Assembly: GCA_010909165.1 (NCBI GenBank)
Contig: VJWM01000151.1
Span: 62,001-126,000, forward strand
DNA: 64,000 nucleotides
From: Anthoceros angustus
Lineage: Eukaryota; Streptophyta; Anthocerotopsida; Anthocerotales; Anthocerotaceae
Direction of reading: 5' to 3'
Shown here: positions 51,425 to 60,191 of the stretch, in pieces
How the letters are laid out: every line of letters begins with the position of its first letter
Position numbering within the stretch: the first letter of the stretch is position 1
The notes under the pieces: model-generated
The model's database searches: none
What the model was told of the DNA's origin: nothing
The model's input: only the letters and a program-made list of their open reading frames with translations
Program-made: the position numbers and the translations under genes

Positions 51425-51850
51425 CGCTCTGCCACTTACGCCATAGCGCGGCGCTCCCTTCCGCCTTCCTCCTCCGGACCCGGCTTCTTTTGCGTCCGGT
51501 GCTCTCGCTCCCGTTTATTAGTTAGCTCCGCCATCTCCCTCTCCAGCGGTGGGCAACCTCTGCGGTGCGGCTTCGAGTCCTTCTCCATTTCGGCGTCACG
51601 CTCCTGTTCCATCGCCTCCTCCGCCTCCTCCGTCCATGGTGGAGCGCTCTATTTCTCGTTCGTGATCGAGATCACGCCCTGATACCATTCCTCTCAATGG
51701 TAACTTGGGCTGACTCGAGTCTCCTTGCGGTCTTCCATCTCTGCCTGTTGCTCCACCTCGCAGTGGAGATCCTCCATCTCCTTGCCCCTTCCTTCTCCTC
51801 GGCATGGCTAGCACTTTGCTCCGCCTCCTGCTCCTTCTTGAGTTAGCGGC
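51425..51850 (-). pseudogene. Glu-rich coiled-coil coding remnant
   Basis: On the minus strand one frame reads EMEDLHCEVEQQAEMEDRKE, a stop, EEWYQGVISITNEK, a stop, then WTEEAEEAMEQERDAEMEKD, PPLEREMAELTNKRERE and GPEEEGGRERRAMA before TAA. A shifted frame carries KKEQEAEQSASHAEEKEGAR just upstream. The Glu/Lys/Arg/Met-rich heptad-like pattern is unlikely to arise by chance on the antisense of a real gene. It could be a retroelement gag-type or other structural protein. No zinc knuckle, protease or polymerase motif is visible. Two stops and a shift mean it is broken as written. Confidence 0.4.
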
Positions 51851-52509
51851 TATCCCTCGTCTCCCTCCACGGTTCGATCACGCCGATAGTGATCGCGGTC
51901 GATCTTCTTAGACGCCTCCCTCGCCTTCACAGGCCCTTGTCTTGGGTCGGGTTGGTTTCCTCCTTCCGCCTCGCCAGTCACGAGCCTTCTCGCTTGGGCC
52001 TCCTCGCCTCTGCTGCGCTACTCCTCTCACTGCAGGTCTTCACCTGCTTGGGCCTCCACAGCCACCTTGTTGCTCACCCGGTGAAGGAATTTAGTCAGTC
52101 TGTCGAATGGACGGACTTCCTCTCGGCCTCCTGCGTTTCCCTTCTTGATGCGGCCGAGAGCTTCGCCTTCCTCCTCGCCTCTGGGCCGCCTCCAAGCTGC
52201 TCTGGAGGAGCACCATCGCCTCTGGTGGCTTCTACTCGGGTCTTCTCGGCCTCCTCGCCACCGTGAGACCCCAAAACATCTGATCCATAACGGTGGCAGG
52301 ACCGTGTCTCTTCCACGGCCGCCACCGTGAGACCCCAAAAGTCCGTAGTGGGAGGCGGGCATCTCACGGTCCGCCAAGGACCTCCATACCGCAGCCCCGA
52401 GTAAGTCCGACTGGTTCTCCGGACCTAATCGGGCCCCTTAGGTCACGATTGCGAGTCGAGCTTCACCTCCTTGGCCCTCTTGGCCGCCAATTCCTTATTG
52501 CCCTCTTCG

Positions 52510-52782
52510 TCACAGGGCTCGGAGGGTGAGGGGGTTCGGGGCCTTGCCTCTCCCGGTCAGCAGGGGCAGCTCAGTGGGGTTCTTGCGGTCTTCCATCTCC
52601 TCTCCGCCCGCCTCCTGCTCCTTGGGCGGCGTCCTTCGCTCTTCTTCGCCTCTTGACCTCTTGCCACTCCGTGGCGGGGAGCCTGAGCACGCACAGGAGT
52701 CTGCGTTAGCGGATGGCACCGTCTTCCGCCTCTTGATTGCCGGAGTCGTCGGGGCTCCTCTCCGCAGCCTTTTGGGTGCCAT
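52510..52782 (-). pseudogene. Basic/acidic ORF starting MAPKRLR
   Basis: This is a 90-codon frame on the minus strand from ATG. It has a basic start and a KRRK cluster (possible nuclear signal), a Ser/Gly/Arg-rich middle, and an acidic segment with KEQEAGGEEMEDRK, a motif resembling the coiled-coil remnant at 51.4-51.8 kb. The seven-residue opening MAPKRLR recurs at the minus-strand frames near 53.69 and 54.11 kb. GC-rich DNA gives long chance frames, so this may not be a gene. Confidence 0.25.
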
Positions 52783-53488
52783 CGCCTCCTTGGCCCTAGG
52801 GGTCGGGCCTCCTCAGCGCCTTGCCCGCCTCCTCCGGAGGAGCACCAAGAGGAGGAAGCGGGGATATCTTCCCACACTTCCCTAGGTGGTGAGGGGTCCG
52901 CCTGCACGTATGGAGTCGGTATCCCTTCGATCGTCCTCCTCCGGACCCGTTTGGCCCTAGGGGTCGGGCCTCCTCAGGCGCCTTGCAGCTCACTTACAGT
53001 AGGGCCGCCAACCCTTCCGAGCGCCCGCCGATCTCCCCATCCTTGAGGCTCGTAATGTCCCCATACATGGATCGGGTATGGGGATAGTCCGACGGCGAGG
53101 GCTTCTCGCTCCTCGACTTGGGCCTCTGGCTGACGGGCGAAGATGATCCTTCCCCCCGCCTCTTGACCTCTTGCCCTGCGCATGCAGAACACCAAGAATT
53201 ATCACCAAGGTGATCCACCTTGGTGAGCAAGTTCGATGGACAATGATCCGGCCGCCTCCTCGCCTCCGGCCATGGCCCAAAGCAGTCCGATATCAACCAG
53301 CCGCTGGTTGTCCGCCGCCTTGCCCGCCTCGCCTCCTCAGGCGCCTTGCGCTCTATCTTTCCCTCGCCTTGAGGCTGCGGGACTCGCCCCATCTTCCTCC
53401 TTTGGGCGGTTGTAGGCCGCCTCGGGACCTCAAGGTCCATCGCACAGGATCCTCCCGGAGGTTCTTGGACCGAACCTCTTGTTGGCCG

Positions 53489-53941
53489 CTAACATCTTCC
53501 CGGCGAACTCCGGACGAGTGACAACATCCAAGCGTCCGACTGGAACACGTCTAAGTGCCACTCCTCGACTAATCCTCCGCTTCCTCCGGCCATGGCCCAA
53601 AGTCCGGATAGCCGGTCACAATGTTGCGCTCTACCGGGTTCCATGGCTCCTGCACTCCGCAGCCTTTTGGGTGCCATCGCCTTCTTCTCCTTTCTGTGGC
53701 GCGCTTGCAGGAACCGTGGCACGATCGCCCTCTTCGCCTCCTCAGCGCCTTGCCCGCCTCCAACCTCAGCGAGCAGCGCGCGAATGCTGGCGTTCAAAGA
53801 GATAGCGCCAGAGAGCCGGGTTGCGGAGGCGAAGAGGTGTCTCGAGGTCGCAGAAATGACCCTCCTCGTCGGCGCCGGGTTGGAAATAACTGTTGGGCGG
53901 GAAGGTGCCTCTTCCTCGTCTGTGAATCGCGAGGTCCGCAT
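53489..53941 (-). pseudogene. 150-codon minus-strand frame, gag-like at best
   Basis: It opens at an ATG, preceded in frame by AEYARQKVEYA, and continues with TSRFTDEEEAPSRP, SATSRHLF and LSGAISLNASIRALLAEV. A less convincing second half includes MAPKRLRSAGAMEP. A second, shorter copy of the first half lies in the duplicate to the right. On the + strand a 278-codon frame overlaps both duplicates. Neither shows a known domain. The minus frame is preferred because its orientation matches the coiled-coil remnant and its composition is more protein-like. Confidence 0.25.
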
Positions 53942-54432
53942 GGCTTACTCGACCTTCTGCCGCGCATACTCGGCCTTCTGTTTCGCACTATCCGCGGGCG
54001 TGAATACTGCCTGCGCGGCCCTGGCGAAAATTCACGGTCACAATGTTGCGCCTACTGTGTTCCATGGCTCCTGCACTCCGCAGCCTTTTGGGTGCCATCG
54101 CCTTCTTCTCCTTCGTCAGAGCCGCTGTCGAGACCGCTGGCACGATCGCCCTCTTGGCCGCCACGCCTCCAACCTCAACGGTGAGCACGCCAAGATGCCC
54201 GAGCTGCTCAAAGAGATAGCGCCAGAGCCGGGTTGCGGAGCGAAGAGACCGAGAATTGTCTCGAGGTCGCATGCAGAAATGACCTCCTCGCTTGGCCGCG
54301 CTGCTGGAAGTAACTACCGGGCGGAAGGTGCCTCTTCCTCGTCTGTGAATCGCCAGAGGTCCGCATGGCTTACTCGACCTTACGCCGCCTGTGATACTCG
54401 CCTTACGCCGCACTATCCGCGGGCGTGAATAC
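53613..54432. repeat. 423-bp tandem duplication
   Basis: GGTCACAATGTTGCGC begins at 53613 and again at 54036; both copies run through CATGGCTCCTGCACTCCGCA, GAGATAGCGCCAGAG, GCCTCTTCCTCGTCTGTGAA and GCGGGCGTGAATACT. The copies differ by many small indels and substitutions, so this duplication is older than the array copies or has been built from mixed sequence. Confidence 0.85.
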
Positions 54433-54835
54433 TTGCTTATAACGGCCTCGCAAGGTTACCCGGCTCACGTGCATGCCCGACCTCCACTCGGGCCGTCACG
54501 TGGCGCCGCTTAGTCATCCTCACGACTCAACTTCCAAATTACCTTCTCGGCGTGCTTATCTGTTTTGACCGGGTGGGGTCCGGACTTATCCAGATTACCC
54601 GGTCGTGATCGGAGCTCGTCATAGTGGGTACCGGGGTCCGTTACCCACTCCGGAGTCCGGAGTATACTCCGGAGCTCAGTCCGGAGCACCATCCGTACTT
54701 ATTCCTCCCTTTCCGCCTTATTTTACTACTCGAACCTACGAAAAAAACAAAACCCCACTTATTTCCTAACCCCCAAGGGAAGTCCATAGCCCACATACTC
54801 CCCTTCTCATCTGTTGGCGTCTCTGCCAACACTAG
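54433..54835. other. Spacer with CCGGAG palindromes
   Basis: No gene is seen. 54656-54673 is a perfect 18-bp palindrome (TCCGGAGTATACTCCGGA), and CCGGAG occurs five times between 54640 and 54690. The sequence then turns AC-rich up to the transposon end at 54836. Confidence 0.6.
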
Positions 54836-54850
54836 CACTACAAGAATCGC
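54836..54850 (+). mobile_element. CACTA-type transposon terminus
   Basis: CACTACAAGAATCGC matches the conserved start of plant CACTA (En/Spm) elements, CACTACAAGAA, and leads straight into dense short subterminal repeats, as in this superfamily. The element extends to the right. The three bases before it are TAG; CACTA elements duplicate 3 bp, but the other end is needed to check this. No inverted copy (TTCTTGTAGTG) was noticed in the rest of the window. Confidence 0.75.
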
Positions 54851-54855
54851 AGGTG

Positions 54856-55545
54856 TTTTACAACGCATTTTACAACGTAATTTACAACCTCACGTTGTAA
54901 AGTGGGTCTATTTACAACCTCACGTTGTAAGCGGCGGCTTAACTAGGTTGTAAAATGCCGACGTGGCGGCAAGGTTGCCACGCCGTCAGTTGCCGACGTG
55001 GCCGCCACGTCACCTAACCGGACGGGTAAGGTGTCCGCAGCCGCTTTTACAACGCCATTTACAACGCTCGCCTGCTTACAACCTAAATGACAACGCCATT
55101 TACAACGTGGTTGCCTTGTAATCTAGGTTGTAAAATAGGTTGTTATTAGGAGGTTGTAGTCTGACAGCTTAACTAGGTTGTAAAGTGGGTCTATTTACAA
55201 CGTATTTTACAATATACGTTACAACCTCATTTACAACCTTCAAACACCCTTACTTTACAACGTCATTTACAACGTCATTTACAACGTCGTTTACAACGTC
55301 GTTTACAACGTCGTTTGCAACGTGGTTTACAACGTGGTTTACAAGGTCGTTTACAACTTGATTTGCAACCTCATTTGCAACCTCATTTACAACCTCATTT
55401 ACAACCTCATTTACAACCTCATTTACAACCTCATTTACAACCTCATTTACAACCTCATTTACAACCTGAAAAATTCACGAATCGCTAGTTTTACAACAGA
55501 ACCTACAAGGTAGATTACAACTTGGAAAATTCACGTCTCAATGAT
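54856..55545. repeat. Subterminal repeats TTTACAACGT / TTTACAACCT
   Basis: Several dozen copies of a 9-12 bp motif occur in both orientations at first (ACGTTGTAA, AGGTTGTAAA), then in one orientation as near-perfect 12-bp tandem runs: ACAACGTCGTTT around 55258-55345 and ACAACCTCATTT about nine times in 55364-55470. In En/Spm-type elements such motifs bind the element-encoded protein and are required for excision. A 11-bp stem (54960-54970 with 55001-55011, GACGTGGCGGC) lies within the block. Confidence 0.8.
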
Positions 55546-55950
55546 TTACAACGTTGTTTATACATTAAAATATATCGTATTCTACAAAATAGTATACATC
55601 TCTTTTCATACATACGGATGGACATAAGGTATACTATATGGTATCATATACGAAGATCAAATTATACATGTATATCATACAATACGACTCTTTATACAAT
55701 ATATGATAATATTGACAAAATAATTATTGAATTAAATAAATAGGTATCTAATTAAGATTATAAATCTATGAATTTAATAATGTAATTACATTATATCCAT
55801 TCCATTTAAATCCTAATTTTTGGGCAGTATATATACATATTATTTTAACTAAATTTGGCCCTAATTAGGGACCAGATTTACATAAAATAATGCATACATA
55901 ATATCTTAAAATTAGGATAAATGAAGGCAATATATATTGTAACATAATCC
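55546..55950. other. AT-rich non-coding stretch
   Basis: TA-rich sequence with many TATAC and ATATAT words and no sustained frame. It sits between the subterminal repeats and the repeat-bearing interior of the putative CACTA element. Confidence 0.6.
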
Positions 55951-55955
55951 GCCGA

Positions 55956-55986
55956 CGCCTTGTAAGTTCGCGATCTTTACAAGGCG
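55956..55986. repeat. Inverted repeat CGCCTTGTAA / TTACAAGGCG
   Basis: A perfect 10-bp stem (55956-55965 with 55977-55986) flanks an 11-base loop containing GTTCGCGATCT. The TTACAA word recalls the subterminal motif. Confidence 0.8.
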
Positions 55987-56153
55987 GTAATCAGAATGCG
56001 CTTGCACTTGAAGGTTGTGATGATCCTCCTACTAGATATTCTCCTGGATTTGAAGGCCATCATATGTGGTCAACAACATGCATGTGAAGAGGAATATAAG
56101 ATGCAAGTCAAAATCCAATAGAGCCAAAGCGAGATTAGCTTACATGACACCGG

Positions 56154-56307
56154 ACTTGACACACCACAAGCAGCCCCACCAAAATGGTAAAGAACTTGAC
56201 ACACCACAAGCAGCCCCACCAAAATGGTAAACAACTTGATGCACCACAAGCAGAAATGGTAAAGAACTTGACACACCACAAGCAGCCCCATGAAAATGGT
56301 AAAGAAA
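56154..56307 (+). repeat. ~40-bp tandem repeat, four copies
   Basis: Copies of ACTTGACACACCACAAGCAG... begin at 56154, 56194, 56234 and 56266 (the third is shortened to 32 bp by loss of CCCCACCA). An open frame on the minus strand here is only the repeat read through and is not reported as a gene. Confidence 0.88.
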
Positions 56308-56752
56308 AGTCGGGTCTAGAGCACACCTTCCACCAAAATGTGTGCCCCAAAGCCTTAGCTAGATTCCTCAACCTTCTCCAAGAGCAAAATCCTTGATCCA
56401 TTATTACAAAGTTGCAAAATTTCAAGCCAAACGAGCACACGGCCTTAGCGGAGGTATATAGATACTTGATAGCATCACAATCACTCTGGGACAAACATTT
56501 CACAGTCCAGCAGTCCTCTTTCAACAATCATTGAGTGCATCCAGTTGCAAAAGCAAAGTCTCCATCGCAGGCATCATCCAGCCCATCCCTACACCAATGC
56601 TCACACACAGTACTCATCGCTTCTAAATTCAGGCAGCAAGAGCAGGACAGGCACTGAGGCCCTCTCAACAATAGCCTAAGTGCCTTGCGCTTCTATCTCT
56701 TCACGCCCCTGAATTACACCCGGCTATGTTGCCATCGGAGCATAACAAAAAT

Positions 56753-56826
56753 TGCAGAGCATCAGCACCATAGAATTGCAGCATCGGCACCATAGAATTG
56801 CGAGCATCGGCACCATAGAATTGCAG
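56753..56826 (+). repeat. ~24-bp tandem repeat, three copies
   Basis: Three head-to-tail copies of GAGCATCGGCACCATAGAATTGC, the first with CAGC in place of CGGC. Confidence 0.85.
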
Positions 56827-57114
56827 GCGTAACAAGAGCCAAAGGAAATAAAAGCGATGGAGGTACGGTGGGCACCTTGGCGCAATGGGAGTAGAATCTT
56901 GGTGAACTTCTCGGCATACGGAGATGGGAGTCCCAGTCGGTCGATCTTGACGGCGTCTGCACAATCTCGCTATCTCGTCCCACAACGAAGGAGAGATACG
57001 ATAAATTCACGTGAATTGAGCATCCGGATACCATTACATGCCAAGCAACCCCTAAAACTTCACATGCCAATTCTATCCATGAACTTGCCTACCAAGCGGT
57101 CCCGACAACTACCT

Positions 57115-57335
57115 CATCCACATCCTCGTTCAACAATCGATTAGTGCGGTAAAACACCTAGGCCCGGCGTGCGTCCTCCAGTTCATCACAGACACATACA
57201 TGTCTAGCAGGTAGGTCCTGACCACTCAACATCCAGCAATCCTCTTTCAACAATCAGCTGAATCAACTGTCAAAACCTTAGGCTTGGCGTGCATCCTCCA
57301 ATTCACTACATACACATATGTGTGTAAGTATTGTA
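57115..57335 (+). repeat. Diverged direct repeat, ~130-bp period
   Basis: TTCAACAATCGATTAGTGCGGTAAAACACCTAGG..GGCGTGCGTCCTCCA and CACATACATG are followed about 130 bp later by TTCAACAATCAGCTGAATC, AAAACCTTAGG..GGCGTGCATCCTCCA and CACATATGTG. A third partial copy (TCCTCTTTCAACAATCATTG) is at 56514. Confidence 0.7.
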
Positions 57336-57464
57336 GGCAAGTTTGAGGACCCTTTCATCGGCTAGATCCACCAGTCTAGTCCTTAGGTGTTTTTTGAGGC
57401 ATAGGATCGCATTTTACAACATAACGCCTTGTTAGATTCCCACTATTTTCGAAGCAGGAGCATC

Positions 57465-57614
57465 ATGGCACTTGAAGGCCGTGATGCTGTGCTAAAAGAC
57501 ATGCTCCTGGACTTGAAGCGTGCTTCAGCAGCAGGATGTATGTTGATGCACGAGGAAAAGAAGGTTCAATTCGTTTTCATGCACGAGGAAAAGAAGGTTC
57601 AATTGTTTTCATAG
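57465..57614 (+). CDS. Small ORF of unknown status
   Basis: From the ATG at 57465 a 49-codon frame gives MALEGRDAVLKDMLLDLKR, then an exact 11-residue tandem repeat (MHEEKKVQFVF, then MHEEKKVQLF) and a stop. The 33-bp DNA repeat is at 57546-57610. It may be part of an exon or a chance frame; there is no homolog I recognise. Confidence 0.2.
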   Translation: MALEGRDAVLKDMLLDLKRASAAGCMLMHEEKKVQFVFMHEEKKVQLFS

Positions 57615-57617
57615 CAC

Positions 57618-57649
57618 GAGCATCACGGCACTCTAAGGCCGTGATGCTC
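57618..57649. repeat. 12-bp perfect stem-loop
   Basis: GAGCATCACGGC (57618-57629) and GCCGTGATGCTC (57638-57649) flank an 8-base loop. A related imperfect hairpin is at 57457-57488 (AGCATCATGGC ... GGCCGTGATGCT). Confidence 0.85.
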
Positions 57650-57741
57650 CGCTAGAACATGCTCCGGACGTGAAGGCCATTATACATGCAGTTCATGAGC
57701 GGAAGGATGAATGTTGAGCCTATCAAGAGGAATATAAGATT

Positions 57742-58278
57742 CAAGTCACAAACCCAACCCAACAACGCACACAACCATCGGTAATTAGCTTACCCAAGCT
57801 CTTTCATGCCGTGGATTTCACCAATGCCTCTCAACCCGCAGAGCATTCTTGATCGACAAATCAAGACTATCCAATATCCTTAAACACGCAGATACATCAG
57901 TTAGTGGACAAGTCACAAACCCAACCCAACATTGCATGCAACCACAAGCTGCGAAATTAGCATACCCCAAGCTCTATCGTGGCGAGGATTTCACCTGTGC
58001 TTCTGTCAACTCCGAAGGAGCATTCTTGGACAGCTCTACTGAAGACCATCCAATATCCTTGAACACACAAACACATCAGTTACTGGACAAGTCACAAACC
58101 CAACCTAACATGGCACGCAGCTACCAGCTGTGGAATTAGCTCACCCCAAGCTCTTTCATGCCGCGGATTTCACGAGTGCTTTCGTCTTCCGTCAACCCCG
58201 AGAGAGCATTCTTGGACAGCTACACCGGAGTCCATTCAATATCCTTGAACACAGAGACACATACAGCAGTTAGTGGAC
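57742..58278 (+). repeat. ~175-bp tandem repeat, three diverged copies
   Basis: Copies begin with CAAGTCACAAACCCAACC at 57742, 57909 and 58088. Each contains CCCAAGCTCT, GGATTTCAC, GAGCATTCTTG, CAATATCCTT and CAGTTA(G/C)TGGAC. They differ by about one base in ten plus small indels, so the duplication is old. A shared lead-in (GAGGAATATAAGAT.CAAGTCA) also occurs at 56090. Confidence 0.85.
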
Positions 58279-58568
58279 TGTGTGCTCACTAGTGGCAACA
58301 AGCAAATCAAACAGCATTCGCTGCAATACCTTAAAACTGAGGAAGATGCCATGATGACAGCCAACGTGCTCTCCTGATGGAACCCTCACACACACATGGA
58401 TTAACACGATAAACACTTCAAAACTTTGCAGCAACATTTACTTCCATCGGCGTTATCCGGGAACCAGCTGACCGAGGTACAAGTGTTTTCAAGGGACTGT
58501 CTTTCAAAATTCACATCTACACTCCAACTCTAGTTGCAAGTCAACAAACAAACACCTACACTCCACAT
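58279..58568. other. Spacer, probable 3' flank of the minus-strand gene
   Basis: No gene is seen. It directly follows, on the minus strand, the stop of the Lys/Ser-rich C-terminal segment and is moderately AT-rich, consistent with a 3' untranslated region. Confidence 0.4.
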
Positions 58569-58953
58569 CTATTGGGCCTTCTTAGAAAATTTCCCCGTTG
58601 TCTTCTTCTTGGAAGTCCCCTCGCCGTCTGCTGCCTTCCGCTTTTTGTTCACACTCCCCCTTGTGGATCTGGACTTCAAGATTGCAGCATTGCGGAGCTC
58701 GTCACTGTAGTTGAACCCCAGCTTCACACAAAGACGTTGTGCTTCCAACTCTTGGGCCAAACTCCTTTCCGAATTATCCAAGATCGCAAAAAACTTCTCC
58801 CGCATCTTAGCAGGAGAAATTTCAATGACTTCCTTTGGGGCCTCTTCAATCACAATATGGGCCTTGCCCTCCACAGCCTATGTCTTTTCGAGTCTTGCCC
58901 TTCGCAGCAGCCGTGTCTTTTCGAGTCTTGTCTTCTGACCTTGACTTTGCAGA
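58569..58953 (-). pseudogene. C-terminal segment of unknown minus-strand gene
   Basis: The last part (58569-58874) is open: EGKAHIVIEEAPKEVIEISP, then KMREKFFAILDNSERSLAQ, ELEAQRLCVKLGFNYSDELR and a Ser/Lys/Arg-rich tail KSRSTRGSVNKKRKAADGEG ending SKKAQ. The tail could be a nuclear localisation region. Upstream in the same frame a single TAG separates it from two ~33-bp tandem repeats (AGACTCGAAAAGACA..). It shares its frame phase with the two exons to the right, supporting one gene. I do not recognise the family. Confidence 0.5.
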
Positions 58954-59168
58954 GTCTTGTCTTTTACAACCTTGTCATTCGCCTCCTGTGGGTACTCGGT
59001 GGAGCTGGCTCACCTCTACATCTTGGGATCAAACAATCTATGAACCAGCCATCTTCATCCACATCCTTTCGCTTAATGGCATCTATCACAATATCGTGAT
59101 CCAACACATGTCTGAGTCGATTGCCACTCAAAGCATACTAGAAAAATTCTTAGTACGAAAACTTCTTG

Positions 59169-59375
59169 TCAATTCGTTGCCACCGTATCCACCTCCAACA
59201 GTGCATACATAACTTTGGCTGAAATCTTCTTCCCTCCCACACTAGCGAAAACAGGCTCCAACGGAACTAACTTGGGCTCTGGATAAGGGACCTGCTCACG
59301 ATCCCAGAAAGCTTCCAACTTAGCAACCCACTCTCCAGATTTTGATGCCACTGCAACTTTCTCCTCCTTTTTTGG
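59169..59375 (-). pseudogene. Continuation of unknown gene after an in-frame TAG
   Basis: In the same frame as the upstream exon, after the TAG at 59376-59378, the sequence reads PKKEEKVAVASKSGEWVAKL, EAFWDREQVPYPEPKLVPLE and VFASVGGKKISAKVMYALLE before a stop at VATN. Coding quality is as good as in the exon before it, so the TAG looks like a recent nonsense change (CAG to TAG is one step) rather than a natural end. A GTATGG just upstream could be a donor, but the nearest AG would give an intron of only about 38 nt. Confidence 0.5.
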
Positions 59376-59847
59376 CTATCTCCCATACCTCAAAAGAAAA
59401 CGTCTGTTAAAACCAGGCTGTCCTCCATTTCCAAAGTGTGCATAGGGCTTGGCATTTGGATTGTTCTTCCTTTCCATGGCAATGCGTTTTTGGAGAGACA
59501 TCTCTTGCTGGGACTTCACTCTTTCCTCCACCAAAATTTCATTACAATGGTCAGGTGTGATATCATGGGGCTTGTACTTCATAGAATACTCACCAGAAAG
59601 GAACAAACGGGCACACCTTGCAAGATTGTACTTCCAATTCTTGATCATATTGGAGAAGAGCTGATCACACACATGAGCCATTGTCCAGCAGCCACCAACA
59701 TCTCTGCGGATTGTTGTCTCGGTCATGTACTGAACCTCAAGCTTCTCCCTCCAAAAGTTACCTATTAGGGCGACAAAAAATGTCGCATTGCCCATCGACA
59801 CCGGAATTGCATTACTTGATAGCTCAGAGTATCCTCCTTGATCCAAC
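59376..59847 (-). CDS. Central exon of unknown minus-strand gene
   Basis: A textbook plant 3' splice site (TGGTTTTGTTCTCGTAG) ends at 59848 and opens the exon, which reads LDQGGYSELSSNAIPVSMGN, ATFFVALIGNFWREKLEVQY, MTETTIRRDVGGCWTMAHVC, NWKYNLARCARLFLSGEYSM and KPHDITPDHCNEI. It ends in a basic Asn/Arg-rich stretch (RIAMERKNNPNAK ... GFNRRFLLR). A Trp/Cys-rich core and Arg/Lys-rich end could suit a DNA- or RNA-binding protein. This is inference; no known motif is identified. It is flanked by upstream Pro-rich and downstream Lys-rich parts in the same orientation. Confidence 0.6.
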
Positions 59848-60191
59848 CTACGAGAACAAAACCATGGAAGCAATTAGTGGTGAGAACTAACAGAACATGC
59901 AAGCACAATGAGTGTGAGAAGCGTAAGAACACGAAGCCCAGATCTGAATGTACACCGAGCTTGTACAGGGCCGTAAATGAGCGTGGTACAGGCCCGTATC
60001 AAGCTCGTTGAATGAGCCCGCGAGCCGGTAGATCCAAGACACCACAACACAAATAACTTGCAAGAGAACCAACAATTGCACAACCAATTTACACTGTACA
60101 GTTAGAGCAGCCCATCTACAGAGTGGCAGTCCAAAATTCGATCACACATCAAGTATATCAAGCACATAGAGGATCCTTCATGCACCGACCT
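59848..60191 (-). other. Probable intron of the unknown minus-strand gene
   Basis: It lies between the segment ending at ...YPGT and the exon starting at 59847. On the minus strand it can start at CAG/GTCGGTGC (60184-60189) and ends in a T-rich tract with GTAG. Several stops occur in all frames. Confidence 0.5.

Noticed and set aside
51676-51687. TGGTATCAGGGC on the minus strand, resembling a tRNA-Met primer-binding site
   Set aside because: Coiled-coil coding sequence runs in the same frame on both sides of it, there is no LTR end in front of it, and only the first nine bases match the usual TGGTATCAGAGC.
53592-54428. 278-codon + strand open frame
   Set aside because: It spans a 423-bp tandem duplication in very GC-rich DNA, changes phase between the copies, and has no protein-like composition; long chance frames are expected here.
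55322-55513. Open frame encoding a run of YNLI repeats
   Set aside because: This is the 12-bp subterminal repeat translated, not a gene.
56135-56527. 130-codon minus-strand frame with repeated GLLVVCQV
   Set aside because: Produced by reading the 40-bp tandem repeat; composition follows the DNA repeat.
58572-59099. 175-codon + strand frame
   Set aside because: Antisense to the Lys/Glu-rich minus-strand gene; composition (Cys, Leu, Ser, Pro) is typical of an antisense shadow.
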